DNA of 49,906 nucleotides from Aquibium sp. ELW1220 (GTDB lineage Bacteria > Pseudomonadota > Alphaproteobacteria > Rhizobiales > Rhizobiaceae), in NCBI RefSeq assembly GCF_030398385.1, contig NZ_JAOAOQ010000042.1:1-49906 (forward strand). The letters are read 5' to 3'. Positions 26,993 through 35,393 of this stretch are shown here, piece by piece (position 1 is the stretch's first letter; every line of letters starts with the position of its first letter). Under the pieces are notes generated by a model. It saw only the letters and a list, made by a program, of their open reading frames with translations. It did not search any database and was not told the DNA's origin. The position numbers and the translations under genes were made by a program.

Positions 26993-28039
26993 ATGCTTCC
27001 GACGGGAATCCACTCGCTCGCCTACGCTCATGACGCGCGCGTCCTGCGCACGAAGCGTTCGCGGCTCTGGCTTGTCGCGCTCGTGGCGGGGCTGCTCGCC
27101 TATCCGGTGATCGCCGGCCCCTACATGCTCGGCGTCTTCACCCACATGTTCATCACGCTGATGGCGGTCTATGGCCTCTACGTCACCGTCGGCATGGCAG
27201 GCCAGATCAACGTGGCGCAGTCCGCCTTCGTCGGCGTCGGCGCCTTCACCGCAGCCAAGCTCTCCGAGTACGGCATCCCGTTCTACCTGGTGATTCCGCT
27301 CGCCGCCCTCGTCACCGGCCTGGTCTCGATCCTCTTTGCCCTGCCGGCGGCACGGGTAAAGGGCTTCTACCTCGCCCTGACCACGCTTGCCGCCCAGGTC
27401 GTGTTTCCGATCGTCATCCTGGCGCTGCCGATGCACTGGCTCGGCGGGCTGGTCGGCATGTCGGTCGAGCCTGCCAGGATCGGCGCTCTCGTTCTCGGCG
27501 CGCCAGTCCATTTCTACTACTTCACGTTCGTGCTGACGGCACTGCTGACGGTCGCCGCGTTCAACCTCCACCGATCGCGCTTCGGTCGAGCGATGCTAGC
27601 GGTGCGCGACAACGACGTCGTCGCCGAGGTCATGGGCGTGCCGGTCTTCCGCACCAAGCTGCTCGCCTTCTTCGTGGGCTCGCTCTTCGCCGGCGTGGCC
27701 GGCGCCTGCACCGCCTATTTCCTGCAGTTCGTGACAGTCTCGAGCTTCACGCTGTTCGCCTCGGTCTGGTACCTCGGAATGCTGATCGTCGGCGGCGCCC
27801 ACAGTCCGCTGGGCGCCATCCTCGGCGTCGTCTTCATCACCTTGCTCCAGGAAGGCCTGCACCACGTCGCCAACACGCTGATGCAGTCCGGCGCGAGCGG
27901 GGGCGTCCTCTTCGCGCTGACCTCGGTGGCGCTCGGCGGCTGCATTCTCGCCGCTCTCATCTTCGAACCGCGCGGCCTCGCGCACCGCTGGTCGGTGCTC
28001 CGGACCGCATTCCAGCTCTGGCCGTTTCCGCGCAACTGA
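26993..28039 (+). CDS. Branched-chain-type ABC transporter permease (LivM-like)
   Basis: Inner-membrane permease of 348 residues. After a short cytoplasmic start the hydrophobic segments include VYGLYVTVGMAGQINVAQSA (the LivM consensus G-x-x-x-x-x-Q-x) and FVGVGAFTAAKLSEYG; the C-terminal loop WYLGMLIVGGAHSPLGAILG is the second family signature. Follows livH by four bases. A 6-bp GC-rich inverted repeat (GCGGCC/GGCCGC, 28043-28064) sits just after it, before the binding-protein gene. Confidence 0.92.
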   Translation: MLPTGIHSLAYAHDARVLRTKRSRLWLVALVAGLLAYPVIAGPYMLGVFTHMFITLMAVYGLYVTVGMAGQINVAQSAFVGVGAFTAAKLSEYGIPFYLVIPLAALVTGLVSILFALPAARVKGFYLALTTLAAQVVFPIVILALPMHWLGGLVGMSVEPARIGALVLGAPVHFYYFTFVLTALLTVAAFNLHRSRFGRAMLAVRDNDVVAEVMGVPVFRTKLLAFFVGSLFAGVAGACTAYFLQFVTVSSFTLFASVWYLGMLIVGGAHSPLGAILGVVFITLLQEGLHHVANTLMQSGASGGVLFALTSVALGGCILAALIFEPRGLAHRWSVLRTAFQLWPFPRN

Positions 28040-28090
28040 CGGGCGGCCAGCAACGGTCGGCCGCAATGGCCGATACAAAGGGAGGAAGAC

Positions 28091-29284
28091 ATGACGTACA
28101 AGAGGAGCATACTGGCAGCCGCCCTGCTCGCGGCCTCCAGCCTGACCGCATCCGCAGCAGACTACGTGATCACGGCGAGCTCCGACTATTCCGGCCCCTT
28201 CGCCGACGTGATGCCCAACGCCATGTCCGGCATCAACGCGGTGGCGGACTGGTGGAACGAGGAAGTCGGCGAAAAGCTGGGCGTCAACGTGCAGGTCAAG
28301 ATCTACGACATGCGCTACGATTCGGCCCAGATCGCCAAGACCTGGCCCTCGATCCTGTCGTCCGACAAGCCGATCATCCATCTCGGGTTCGGTTCCCCCG
28401 ACCTGGTGACCCTGATGAAGCGGCTGCCCAACGACAAGGTGCCGATGCTGATCGGCACCGCCATGGTGGGACTCGTCTGGGTGCCGGACGGCTGGCACTA
28501 TTCGATCCGCCCCACCTACAGCCATGAGTTCGCGGGCCTCCTTTCCCATCTTCAGGAAGAGAAGGGCTCGAAGCTCGTCATCGGCCCCATCAGCACGCAG
28601 AACCAGGCGGGTTTCGTCGACCAGGTCAACGGCGTCCGCAAGCTGGCCGAGACCTACCCCGACCGCTTCGAGGTGCTCGACACCCAGTGGGCCGAAACGG
28701 CGCCGGTATCGCTGACCGCCAATGTCCGGACGCTCGCCGCCGGAAATCCGGACGTCCTCCTTGTCGGAGGGACAACCGCGCAGGTCATCGCCGCGGCCAA
28801 GGCGATGGGAGAACTGGACGTCAGGATCCCCATCATCGCCTCCACCCACAACGGCCTGACCGAAGTCGCGAAGGGCATCGATCTCGCCGATCTGGAAGGC
28901 TCCTTCTCGGCCTTCTCCTTCGCCGCGCCGGAACGGCCGGACCTCGCGATCGAGAAGGTCTACGAGGAGCACAAGAAGGACGGCCAGTGGGGCCTGATCA
29001 CCGCCCAGTCCGCCGCCCAGGCGCTCCTGGCGCTGCGGGTTCTGGAGAAGGCGGTGGCGGAGGTCGGCGCCGACAACGTCACGGGCGAGGCGATGCGGGC
29101 CGCCCTGCTCGGCAACACCTTCACCGAGGAGGATCTTCTCGGCGCCCTTCCGACCCTCGACTTCGACGAAACGGCTCCCTTCCCCGTCGGCGACATCAAG
29201 GCGACAGCCGAAGTGGTCAAGAACGGGAGGATCGAGGCGATCGGCAGCGGCTGGCTGGCGGTGCCCGCGCTCGAGAAGTGGTGA
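28091..29284 (+). CDS. Branched-chain-type ABC transporter periplasmic binding protein
   Basis: Type I periplasmic binding protein of 397 residues with a signal peptide (about residues 1-22, SLTASAA cleavage region). GGGAGGAAGAC precedes ATG 28091. Core features: ITASSDYSGPFADVMPNAMS at the mature start (the ligand-binding loop), EEKGSKLVIGPISTQNQAGF, NPDVLLVGGTTAQVIAAAKA and a C-terminal WGLITAQSAAQALLALRVLE. Family members carry amino acids, aromatic acids, dicarboxylates or fatty-acid-like ligands. With two CoA ligases beside it, an organic acid is likelier than an amino acid (inference). Confidence 0.9.
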   Translation: MTYKRSILAAALLAASSLTASAADYVITASSDYSGPFADVMPNAMSGINAVADWWNEEVGEKLGVNVQVKIYDMRYDSAQIAKTWPSILSSDKPIIHLGFGSPDLVTLMKRLPNDKVPMLIGTAMVGLVWVPDGWHYSIRPTYSHEFAGLLSHLQEEKGSKLVIGPISTQNQAGFVDQVNGVRKLAETYPDRFEVLDTQWAETAPVSLTANVRTLAAGNPDVLLVGGTTAQVIAAAKAMGELDVRIPIIASTHNGLTEVAKGIDLADLEGSFSAFSFAAPERPDLAIEKVYEEHKKDGQWGLITAQSAAQALLALRVLEKAVAEVGADNVTGEAMRAALLGNTFTEEDLLGALPTLDFDETAPFPVGDIKATAEVVKNGRIEAIGSGWLAVPALEKW

Positions 29285-29307
29285 CCTGACAGGAATGGAG
29301 CAAGCGC

Positions 29308-30105
29308 ATGGGCCTGTCGCTATCCAACGTCGACGTCGTGTATGGCGGCGTGATCCAGGTTCTCCGTTCGGCGAACCTGGAGGTGCCTGACGGGCAGATG
29401 GTCGTCCTGCTCGGCTCCAACGGAGCGGGCAAGACGACGACGCTGAAGGCCATCTCCGGCCTGCTCCACTCCGACCTCGGCTCGGTCACCGCCGGGAAGA
29501 TCGCCTTCGACGGCGCCGACATCACGAACGGCGACCCCGCCGGCATCTTCGGCCTCGGCATCGTCCAGGTGCTGGAGGGCAGGAAGGTCCTCGAACACCT
29601 GACGGTGGAGCAGAACCTTCTGGTCGGCGCGCACCGGCGCACCGACCAGAAGGCCGTCGCCGGCGATCTCGACCGCGTCTACGGCTACTTTCCGAGACTG
29701 CCTCACCTCTTGAGGCGGACGGCCGGCTACCTCTCTGGAGGTGAGATGCAGATGCTGCTGATAGGACGGGCGTTGATGGCGCGCCCGAAGCTCCTCATCC
29801 TCGACGAGCCTTCCATGGGGCTGGCCCCGATACTCGTCGAGCAGCTCTTTCAGGCGATAGGCCGCATCAAGCGCGAGGAAGGCCTGACCATCCTGCTCGT
29901 CGAGCAGAACGCGCGCGCCGCGATCGGGCAGTGCGACTACGGCTACGTGATGGACGGAGGCCGGATCGTCCTGCACGGCACCCGCGCACAGCTTGAAAGC
30001 AACCAGGACGTCCAGGAGTTCTATCTCGGCTATGCCGGCGCGGAGGGACGCAACCGCTTCCAGAACATAAAGCACTACAGGCGGCGCAAGCGGTGGCTCG
30101 GATGA
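29308..30105 (+). CDS. Branched-chain-type ABC transporter ATP-binding protein (LivF-like)
   Basis: Second ATPase, 265 residues, with Walker A GSNGAGKTTTLKAISG (about residues 36-51), Q-loop IVQVLEGRKVLEHLTVEQNL, an intact signature YLSGGEMQMLLIGRAL, Walker B LLILDEPSMGLAPILVEQ and H-loop LLVEQNARAAI. The C-terminus has a basic tail (KHYRRRKRWLG). Its stop overlaps the next ATG (ATGA at 30102). Completes a five-component importer, with the two ligase genes integrated in the same coupled operon. Confidence 0.92.
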   Translation: MGLSLSNVDVVYGGVIQVLRSANLEVPDGQMVVLLGSNGAGKTTTLKAISGLLHSDLGSVTAGKIAFDGADITNGDPAGIFGLGIVQVLEGRKVLEHLTVEQNLLVGAHRRTDQKAVAGDLDRVYGYFPRLPHLLRRTAGYLSGGEMQMLLIGRALMARPKLLILDEPSMGLAPILVEQLFQAIGRIKREEGLTILLVEQNARAAIGQCDYGYVMDGGRIVLHGTRAQLESNQDVQEFYLGYAGAEGRNRFQNIKHYRRRKRWLG

Positions 30106-31334
30106 CCCAGGCGCACGAACGCTTCGCGCGTATCAGGACCGTCTACGCCGAAGCCGCCAGGCGCGCTCCCGCGCTTGCGGCACGCTTCTCCGCGGCAGGG
30201 ATCGATCCGGACGCGATCGCGGACGAGGCTGCGCTGGCGCGCCTGCCGGTCCTCAAGAAGGAGGCGCTGATCGCGCTGCAGGCAGCCGACCCGCCCTTCG
30301 GCGGGTTCCTCGCCTGCGACATCGCCGACCTTGCGCATGTGTACGTGTCGCCGGGGCCCATATGCGAACCGTCGCCTGCATGCGACGCCGGGGGACATGG
30401 GATGGACATGGCGTTCCGCTCGGCGGGCATCGGGCGGGGCGACCTGGCCCTCAACACCTGGGCCTACCATCTCGTCCCCGCCGGCCTTCTGTTCGACCGC
30501 GGGCTTCGCGCGGCAGGGGCAACGGTCATCCCCGCCGGCACGGGCAACAGCGAGCTGCAGGCGGAGCTGCTGGTGTCGCTGAAGCCGACCGTCTTCCTGG
30601 GCAGCACCGCCTTCTTCGCCACGCTGGCCGAGCGGCTGACCGCCACCGGACGCTCGCTGCCGCGCGACTGGGGGCTGCGCCATGCCTTTCTCGGCGGCGA
30701 GTTCGGCGCGTGGAGCGAAAAGCGCCGCGCGATCGAAAAAAGATACGGCCTGAAGACATGGTCGATCTATGGAACCGCCGATTTCGGCCTGATCGGCTAC
30801 GAGGTGGAAGGCGAGCCCGGCTACCGGATCCACCAGGATCGCTACGTCCAGATCTGCGATCCGGCCAGCGGCGAGCCGCTGCCCTGCGGCGAAGCGGGCG
30901 AGATCGTGGTGACGACCCTTTCGCCCGGCTGGCCGCTGATCCGGTTCGGGACAGGCGACCTCGGCCGTGCGATGGAACTCGCACCCGACGGAGGCGTGGA
31001 AAGGCTGGCGCCCCTCGAGGGGCGCGTCGGGGCGGCCCGCAAAATCCGCGAGATCTTCGTCTATCCCGATCACCTGCGCGCCCTGGCGGACCAGGTCGCG
31101 GGAGTGCTCGAGGCACGGCTGCGCGTCGACCGTTCGGGGCATCGCGAGGCGATATCGCTCGAGCTGCTCGCTGCGCCGGATGCGGCCTTCTCGATGGAGA
31201 CGGTCGCGGACCGCTTCAGGGCCCTGACGAGGCTGCGGGCCGACAACCTCCTTGCCGTCCCGTCGCAGGACAAGTTCACGCACCTCGAACCGATCGCCGA
31301 AGACGCCGTCCCGACAACGGAAGCAACCAGATGA
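30102..31334 (+). CDS. Phenylacetate-CoA ligase-like protein (PaaK family) with divergent ATP loop
   Basis: ANL-superfamily protein of 410 residues. The start is ATG 30102, in ATGA overlap with livF, rather than GTG 30093. PaaK-like features: early LPVLKKEALIALQ, NTWAYHLVPAGLLFDRGLRA, AFLGGEFGAWSEKRRAIEKR, A5 motif WSIYGTADFGLIGYE, A7 RFGTGDLGRAM and a C-terminal ACP-like fold start EIFVYPDHLRALADQVAGVL. The phosphate loop expected as S-S-G-T-T-G-x-P reads VSPGPICEPSP, so ATP binding may be altered or lost. It could activate a second substrate, act on a preformed adenylate, or be an accessory protein. Substrate unknown. Confidence 0.82.
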   Translation: MTQAHERFARIRTVYAEAARRAPALAARFSAAGIDPDAIADEAALARLPVLKKEALIALQAADPPFGGFLACDIADLAHVYVSPGPICEPSPACDAGGHGMDMAFRSAGIGRGDLALNTWAYHLVPAGLLFDRGLRAAGATVIPAGTGNSELQAELLVSLKPTVFLGSTAFFATLAERLTATGRSLPRDWGLRHAFLGGEFGAWSEKRRAIEKRYGLKTWSIYGTADFGLIGYEVEGEPGYRIHQDRYVQICDPASGEPLPCGEAGEIVVTTLSPGWPLIRFGTGDLGRAMELAPDGGVERLAPLEGRVGAARKIREIFVYPDHLRALADQVAGVLEARLRVDRSGHREAISLELLAAPDAAFSMETVADRFRALTRLRADNLLAVPSQDKFTHLEPIAEDAVPTTEATR

Positions 31335-31359
31335 CCCCGACCTCCGCGAGAGCCGCCAC

Positions 31360-32961
31360 ATGGCAGTCTTGAAAAGCCAGATCGACCGTGACGCCCCGTC
31401 GTTCGCCGCCAATGCGAGCGCCTATGGCGCCCTGCTGGCGGACCTCTTCGAGAAGTACGAGTGGGCGCTCGCCGGCGGCGGAGCGAAGATGATCGCGCGC
31501 CACCACCAGCGCGACAAGCTGCTCGTGCGCGACCGGATAGACCTGCTGGTCGATCCGTTGACGCCGTTCCTGGAACTGTCCCCGCTCGCTGCCTGGGGCA
31601 TCTACGGAAACAGCCTGCCGTCGGCCGGCATCGTCACCGGCATAGGCACGGTCCGGGGCGTGACCTGCGTCATCATCGCGAACGACGCGACCGTCAAGGG
31701 CGGCTCCTTCTACAAGGAGACCGTGCGCAAGCACATCCGGGCGCAGGATATCGCATGGGAGAACCGCCTGCCGGTGGTCTATCTCGTCGACTGCGGCGGC
31801 GCGAACCTCCAGAACCTCGAGGACGTCTTCCCCGACCAGGAGCACTTCGGCGGAACCTTCTACCGCCAGTGCCGCATGTCGGCCGAAGGCGTTCCGCAAC
31901 TGGCCGCGGTGTTCGGCGAATGCACGGCCGGCGGCGCCTATATTCCCGCACTCGCCGACGAATTCGTCATGGTCGCCGGGAACTCGTCGATCCATCTCGG
32001 CGGGCCGCAGATCGTCAAGGCCGCGATCAGCGAAGTCGTCGACCGGGACACGCTCGGCGGCGCCGCCATGCACGCGACGGTATCGGGCGTCGCGGACCAC
32101 TACGCCGCCAGCGAGCGCGAGGCGATTTCCAGGCTCCGGGACATGGTCGGCGCGCTGAACTACGCGCAGCCGCTGTCGGGCGACGTCCGCATGGCGAGCC
32201 AGCCGCTCTACGATATCGCCGACCTCCCGGGAGTGGTGGGAACCGACCTCACGCGCCCGCTCGACCAGCGCGAGATCATCGCGCGCATCGTCGACGGCAG
32301 CGAGTTCCACGAGTTCAAGCCGCTCTTCGGAGAGACCCTGGTCTGTGGCTTCGCCCATATCGAAGGCCTGCCGGTCGGCATCATCGCCAACAACGGCGTG
32401 CTCTTTTCCAACAGCACGCTCAAGGGCGTGCACTTCATCGAGCTCTGCGATCAACGTAGCGTGCCTATCCTGTTCCTGCAGAACACCACCGGGTTCATGG
32501 TGGGGTCGGACGCCGAGCGGGGCGGCATCGCCAAGAACTCGGCGAAGCTGGTCTATGCGGTGTCGAACGCGCGCGTGCCGCGCTACACGCTCGTGACCGG
32601 AGGATCCTACGGCGCCGGCAACTACGGCATGAGCGGCCGCGGCTTTCGCCCCCGCTTCATGTTCATGTGGCCGAACGCCAGGCTGGGAGGCATGAACCCG
32701 GACGTCGGTTCCTCGGTCCTCATGGACCTCCGGCGGGCCTCGATATCGCGCAATGCAGCGACAGTCGAAGAGCTCGCCGCCTACGAAGCCGACCTTCGCC
32801 ACATGTTCGAGTCCAAGTCGGACCCGTACTACTGCACCGCCCGCATCTGGGACGATGGCATCATCGATCCCCGCGACACGCGGACCGTGCTTGCCCTGTG
32901 CCTCGCGACCGGCGCCATGCGCCCTTCGATCCAGGCCAACCGCCCCGTCTACCGGATGTGA
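31360..32961 (+). CDS. Acyl-CoA carboxylase, carboxyltransferase (beta) subunit, methylcrotonyl-CoA type
   Basis: Carboxyltransferase of 533 residues that moves CO2 from biotin to an acyl- or 3-methyl-enoyl-CoA. N-terminal crotonase-like half: RHHQRDKLLVRDRIDLLVDP, GECTAGGAYIPALADEFVMV, SIHLGGPQIVKAAISEVV. C-terminal half: FGETLVCGFAHIEGLPVGII, NNGVLFSNSTLKGVHFIELC, QNTTGFMVGSDAERGGIAKN, GGSYGAGNYGMSGRGFRPRF. The NTTGFMVG segment and terminal RPVYRM place it nearer methylcrotonyl/geranyl-CoA carboxylases than propionyl-CoA carboxylase. ATG 31360 is the first start that gives the family N-terminus; ribosome site GCGAGAG is weak. The stop overlaps the alpha-subunit start. Confidence 0.92.
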   Translation: MAVLKSQIDRDAPSFAANASAYGALLADLFEKYEWALAGGGAKMIARHHQRDKLLVRDRIDLLVDPLTPFLELSPLAAWGIYGNSLPSAGIVTGIGTVRGVTCVIIANDATVKGGSFYKETVRKHIRAQDIAWENRLPVVYLVDCGGANLQNLEDVFPDQEHFGGTFYRQCRMSAEGVPQLAAVFGECTAGGAYIPALADEFVMVAGNSSIHLGGPQIVKAAISEVVDRDTLGGAAMHATVSGVADHYAASEREAISRLRDMVGALNYAQPLSGDVRMASQPLYDIADLPGVVGTDLTRPLDQREIIARIVDGSEFHEFKPLFGETLVCGFAHIEGLPVGIIANNGVLFSNSTLKGVHFIELCDQRSVPILFLQNTTGFMVGSDAERGGIAKNSAKLVYAVSNARVPRYTLVTGGSYGAGNYGMSGRGFRPRFMFMWPNARLGGMNPDVGSSVLMDLRRASISRNAATVEELAAYEADLRHMFESKSDPYYCTARIWDDGIIDPRDTRTVLALCLATGAMRPSIQANRPVYRM

Positions 32962-34931
32962 TGATGAGCCGCTTCGCAACCGCTCCCCGGCCGATCAACC
33001 GGATCCTCGTGGCAAACCGCGGGGAAATCGCCTGCCGCGTCTTCGCCACGTGCCGCCGCCTCGGCATCGGCACCGTCGCCGTCCATTCGGACGCCGACGC
33101 GGGGGCGCTTCATGTCCGCATCGCCGACGAAGCGATCCGCATCGGACCCGCGCCCGCCGTCGAAAGCTACCTGCGGATCGAGGCGATCATCGAGGCCGCG
33201 CGCACAAGCGGAGCCGACGCCGTCCACCCAGGATACGGGTTCCTGTCCGAGAGCGCCGCCTTCGCCCGCGCCTGCACCGAAGCGGGCCTCGTGTTCATCG
33301 GGCCGTCCGCCGGCGTGATCGCGGCGATGGGGTCGAAGATAGAGGCCAAGAAGGCCGCCCAGGCAGCGGGCGTGCCGACCGTGCCGGGCTACCATGGGGA
33401 CGACCAGTCGCCGGAGCGCCTGCTGAAGGAGGCGCGCCTCATCGGATACCCGGTCCTGATCAAGGCGTCGGCCGGCGGCGGCGGCCGCGGGATGCGCCGC
33501 GTCGATGGCGAGGCAGAGCTGGCGCAGCAGCTCCAGTCGGCCCAGCAGGAGGCCCTGTCCGCCTTCGGCGACGGCAGCGTGCTGCTCGAGAAGCTCGTCA
33601 CGAGCCCACGCCACCTCGAGGTCCAGCTCGCCGGCGACGAACACGGCAACCTCGTCCACCTCTTCGAGCGCGACTGCTCGGTCCAGCGCAACAACCAGAA
33701 GGTATTCGAGGAGGCCCCCGCCCCCAACCTGTCCGACGCGGTGCGCGCCAGGCTCTACGAGCGCGCGCTCAAGCTTGGCAGGAACATCGGCTACAGCTCG
33801 GCTGGAACGGTCGAGTTCATCATGGAGGCCGGCGCCGACGAGCCGTACTTCCTCGAAATGAACACGCGCCTGCAGGTCGAGCATCCGGTGACCGAGGCGA
33901 TCACCGGCATCGATCTGGTGGAATGGCAGATCATGGTGGCCGCAGGCCAGTCCCTGCCGGCGCGGCAGGAGGAAATCCGCCAGCGCGGCCATGCGATCGA
34001 GGCGCGGATCGCCGCGGAGCGGCCGGAGCTGGGCTACCAGCCGGCGACCGGGCGGATCAAGCGGCTTTCGGTGCCCCGAGGCGTGCGCTTCGACACCGGG
34101 ATCGCCGAAGGCTCCGAGATCGGGGTGCACTATGACAGCATGGTCGCCAAGCTTATCGTCCACGGCGCCACCCGCGCCGCCGCGGTCGCCCGCCTGGACG
34201 AAGCGCTCGCGCGCCTCGCCATTCTCGGGGTCGCGACGAACGCGGGCATGCTGCGGTCCTGCGTCTCGCGCCCGGCCTTCCTCAACGGAACGCTGACGAC
34301 GGATTTCCTCGCGGAAGCCTTCCCCGGCGGCTGGGTTCCCGATCCAGCCGAGATCGACGGCCTGGCGGGGGCCGCTGCGATCGCATGGGTCGAAGCGCAT
34401 ATGGGCGACGCGGCCGATCCGTGGCGGCGCGCAAGCGGGTTCCGCGTCATGGGGCAGCGCCGTCCCGCGCAGGTGGAACTGGCTGTCTCCCGCGACGGCG
34501 CCGAAACGGCCGTGACCGTCTTCGGCGGGCCATCCGGCCTCGTCGCGAAGACGGCCAACGGCGTCCGCAGGGCAGTGCCCGAGGGCTTGATCTCGGCGGT
34601 GGAGGGGGACGTCGTCATGGCCGCCGCCGGCGGCCTCGCCGTCCATGTGCACGTCGGCCTGGCAATCGAGAAGCCGCCCGCCGACGGCGCCGGCGACGCG
34701 AGCGGCACTCGCCTCGCGGCGCCGCTGCCGGGCGTCGTGACGGCCCTGTTCGCCGCGCAGGGCGACCTCGTGAGGAAGGGCGACGACCTCATCCAGATGG
34801 AAGCGATGAAGCTCGTGCACACGCTGAGGGCGCCTTCGGACGGCGTCATCGGCAAGATCCATCAAGCGATCGGAGACGTCGTGGCGACAGGCGCCATGCT
34901 TATCGAGATCATACCCCAGGAAGGAAGCTAG
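32961..34931 (+). CDS. Acyl-CoA carboxylase, biotin carboxylase/biotin carrier (alpha) subunit
   Basis: Protein of 656 residues: biotin carboxylase N domain (INRILVANRGEIACRVFATC), ATP-grasp with glycine-rich loop IKASAGGGGRGMRRVDGEAE and active-site stretch EMNTRLQVEHPVTEAITG, biotin carboxylase C domain, a linker (BT-like) region, and a C-terminal biotinyl domain APLPGVVTALFAAQG with attachment motif MEAMKLVH (Lys617). ATGATG at 32961/32964 overlaps the beta-subunit TGA, giving two possible starts one codon apart. Alpha and beta form the holoenzyme. The pairing and order match mcc and atu carboxylase operons. Confidence 0.93.
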   Translation: MMSRFATAPRPINRILVANRGEIACRVFATCRRLGIGTVAVHSDADAGALHVRIADEAIRIGPAPAVESYLRIEAIIEAARTSGADAVHPGYGFLSESAAFARACTEAGLVFIGPSAGVIAAMGSKIEAKKAAQAAGVPTVPGYHGDDQSPERLLKEARLIGYPVLIKASAGGGGRGMRRVDGEAELAQQLQSAQQEALSAFGDGSVLLEKLVTSPRHLEVQLAGDEHGNLVHLFERDCSVQRNNQKVFEEAPAPNLSDAVRARLYERALKLGRNIGYSSAGTVEFIMEAGADEPYFLEMNTRLQVEHPVTEAITGIDLVEWQIMVAAGQSLPARQEEIRQRGHAIEARIAAERPELGYQPATGRIKRLSVPRGVRFDTGIAEGSEIGVHYDSMVAKLIVHGATRAAAVARLDEALARLAILGVATNAGMLRSCVSRPAFLNGTLTTDFLAEAFPGGWVPDPAEIDGLAGAAAIAWVEAHMGDAADPWRRASGFRVMGQRRPAQVELAVSRDGAETAVTVFGGPSGLVAKTANGVRRAVPEGLISAVEGDVVMAAAGGLAVHVHVGLAIEKPPADGAGDASGTRLAAPLPGVVTALFAAQGDLVRKGDDLIQMEAMKLVHTLRAPSDGVIGKIHQAIGDVVATGAMLIEIIPQEGS

Positions 34932-34933
34932 CG

Positions 34934-35392
34934 ATGGCCGGATTGTGGTTCGAGGAATTCGAAGCCGGGCGGATCTTCGAGCACGAGTGGACCCGCACGA
35001 TCACCGAGGCGGACAACAAATGGTTCTCGCTGCTCACGATGAACACCCAGCCGGTGCACATCGACAACGTGGCGGCGGCAAACAGCGTCTGGAAGAGGCC
35101 GCTCGTCAACAGCCTGTTCACGCTCGGGCTGATGGTCGGCATGTCGGTCAACGACACCACCTTCGGAACGACCGTCGCGAACCTCGGCATGACAGACGTC
35201 AAGTTTCCGCATCCGCTGTTCGAAGGCGACACGATCCGGATCCGCACCACGGTGCTTGCGAAGCGCGAAAGCCGGTCGCGCCCGGGCGAGGGCATAGTCA
35301 CGCTCCGCCACGAGGCGCTCAACCAGGACGGCGTCGTCTGCGGCGTCTGCGACCGGCAGGCGCTGATGCGGATGAAGCCTGCGGCCGCCTGA
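34934..35392 (+). CDS. MaoC-family enoyl-CoA hydratase
   Basis: Hotdog-fold hydratase of 152 residues. The catalytic Asp and His are visible in TEADNKWFSLLTMNTQPVHI (the D-x(n)-H hydratase motif near residues 25-45), followed by NSLFTLGLMVGMSV and NLGMTDVKFPHPLFEGDTI. It adds water to a 2-enoyl-CoA. Three bases after the alpha subunit and one base before the CitE-like gene. In itaconate degradation a MaoC hydratase with a CitE lyase converts itaconyl-CoA to citramalyl-CoA and then pyruvate plus acetyl-CoA; here the carboxylase just upstream suggests a carboxylated methyl-enoyl-CoA substrate instead (inference). Confidence 0.9.
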   Translation: MAGLWFEEFEAGRIFEHEWTRTITEADNKWFSLLTMNTQPVHIDNVAAANSVWKRPLVNSLFTLGLMVGMSVNDTTFGTTVANLGMTDVKFPHPLFEGDTIRIRTTVLAKRESRSRPGEGIVTLRHEALNQDGVVCGVCDRQALMRMKPAAA

Positions 35393-35393
35393 C

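Noticed and set aside
28043-28064. GCGGCC/GGCCGC inverted repeat between the livM-like and binding-protein genes as a terminator
   Set aside because: Short stem, no T-run, and the downstream gene clearly belongs to the same operon.
31276-34931. Very long open frames opposite the carboxylase genes (567 and 638 codons on the minus strand)
   Set aside because: They mirror the codon structure of the two carboxylase subunits in GC-rich DNA, have no family motifs, and the sense-strand proteins are unmistakable.
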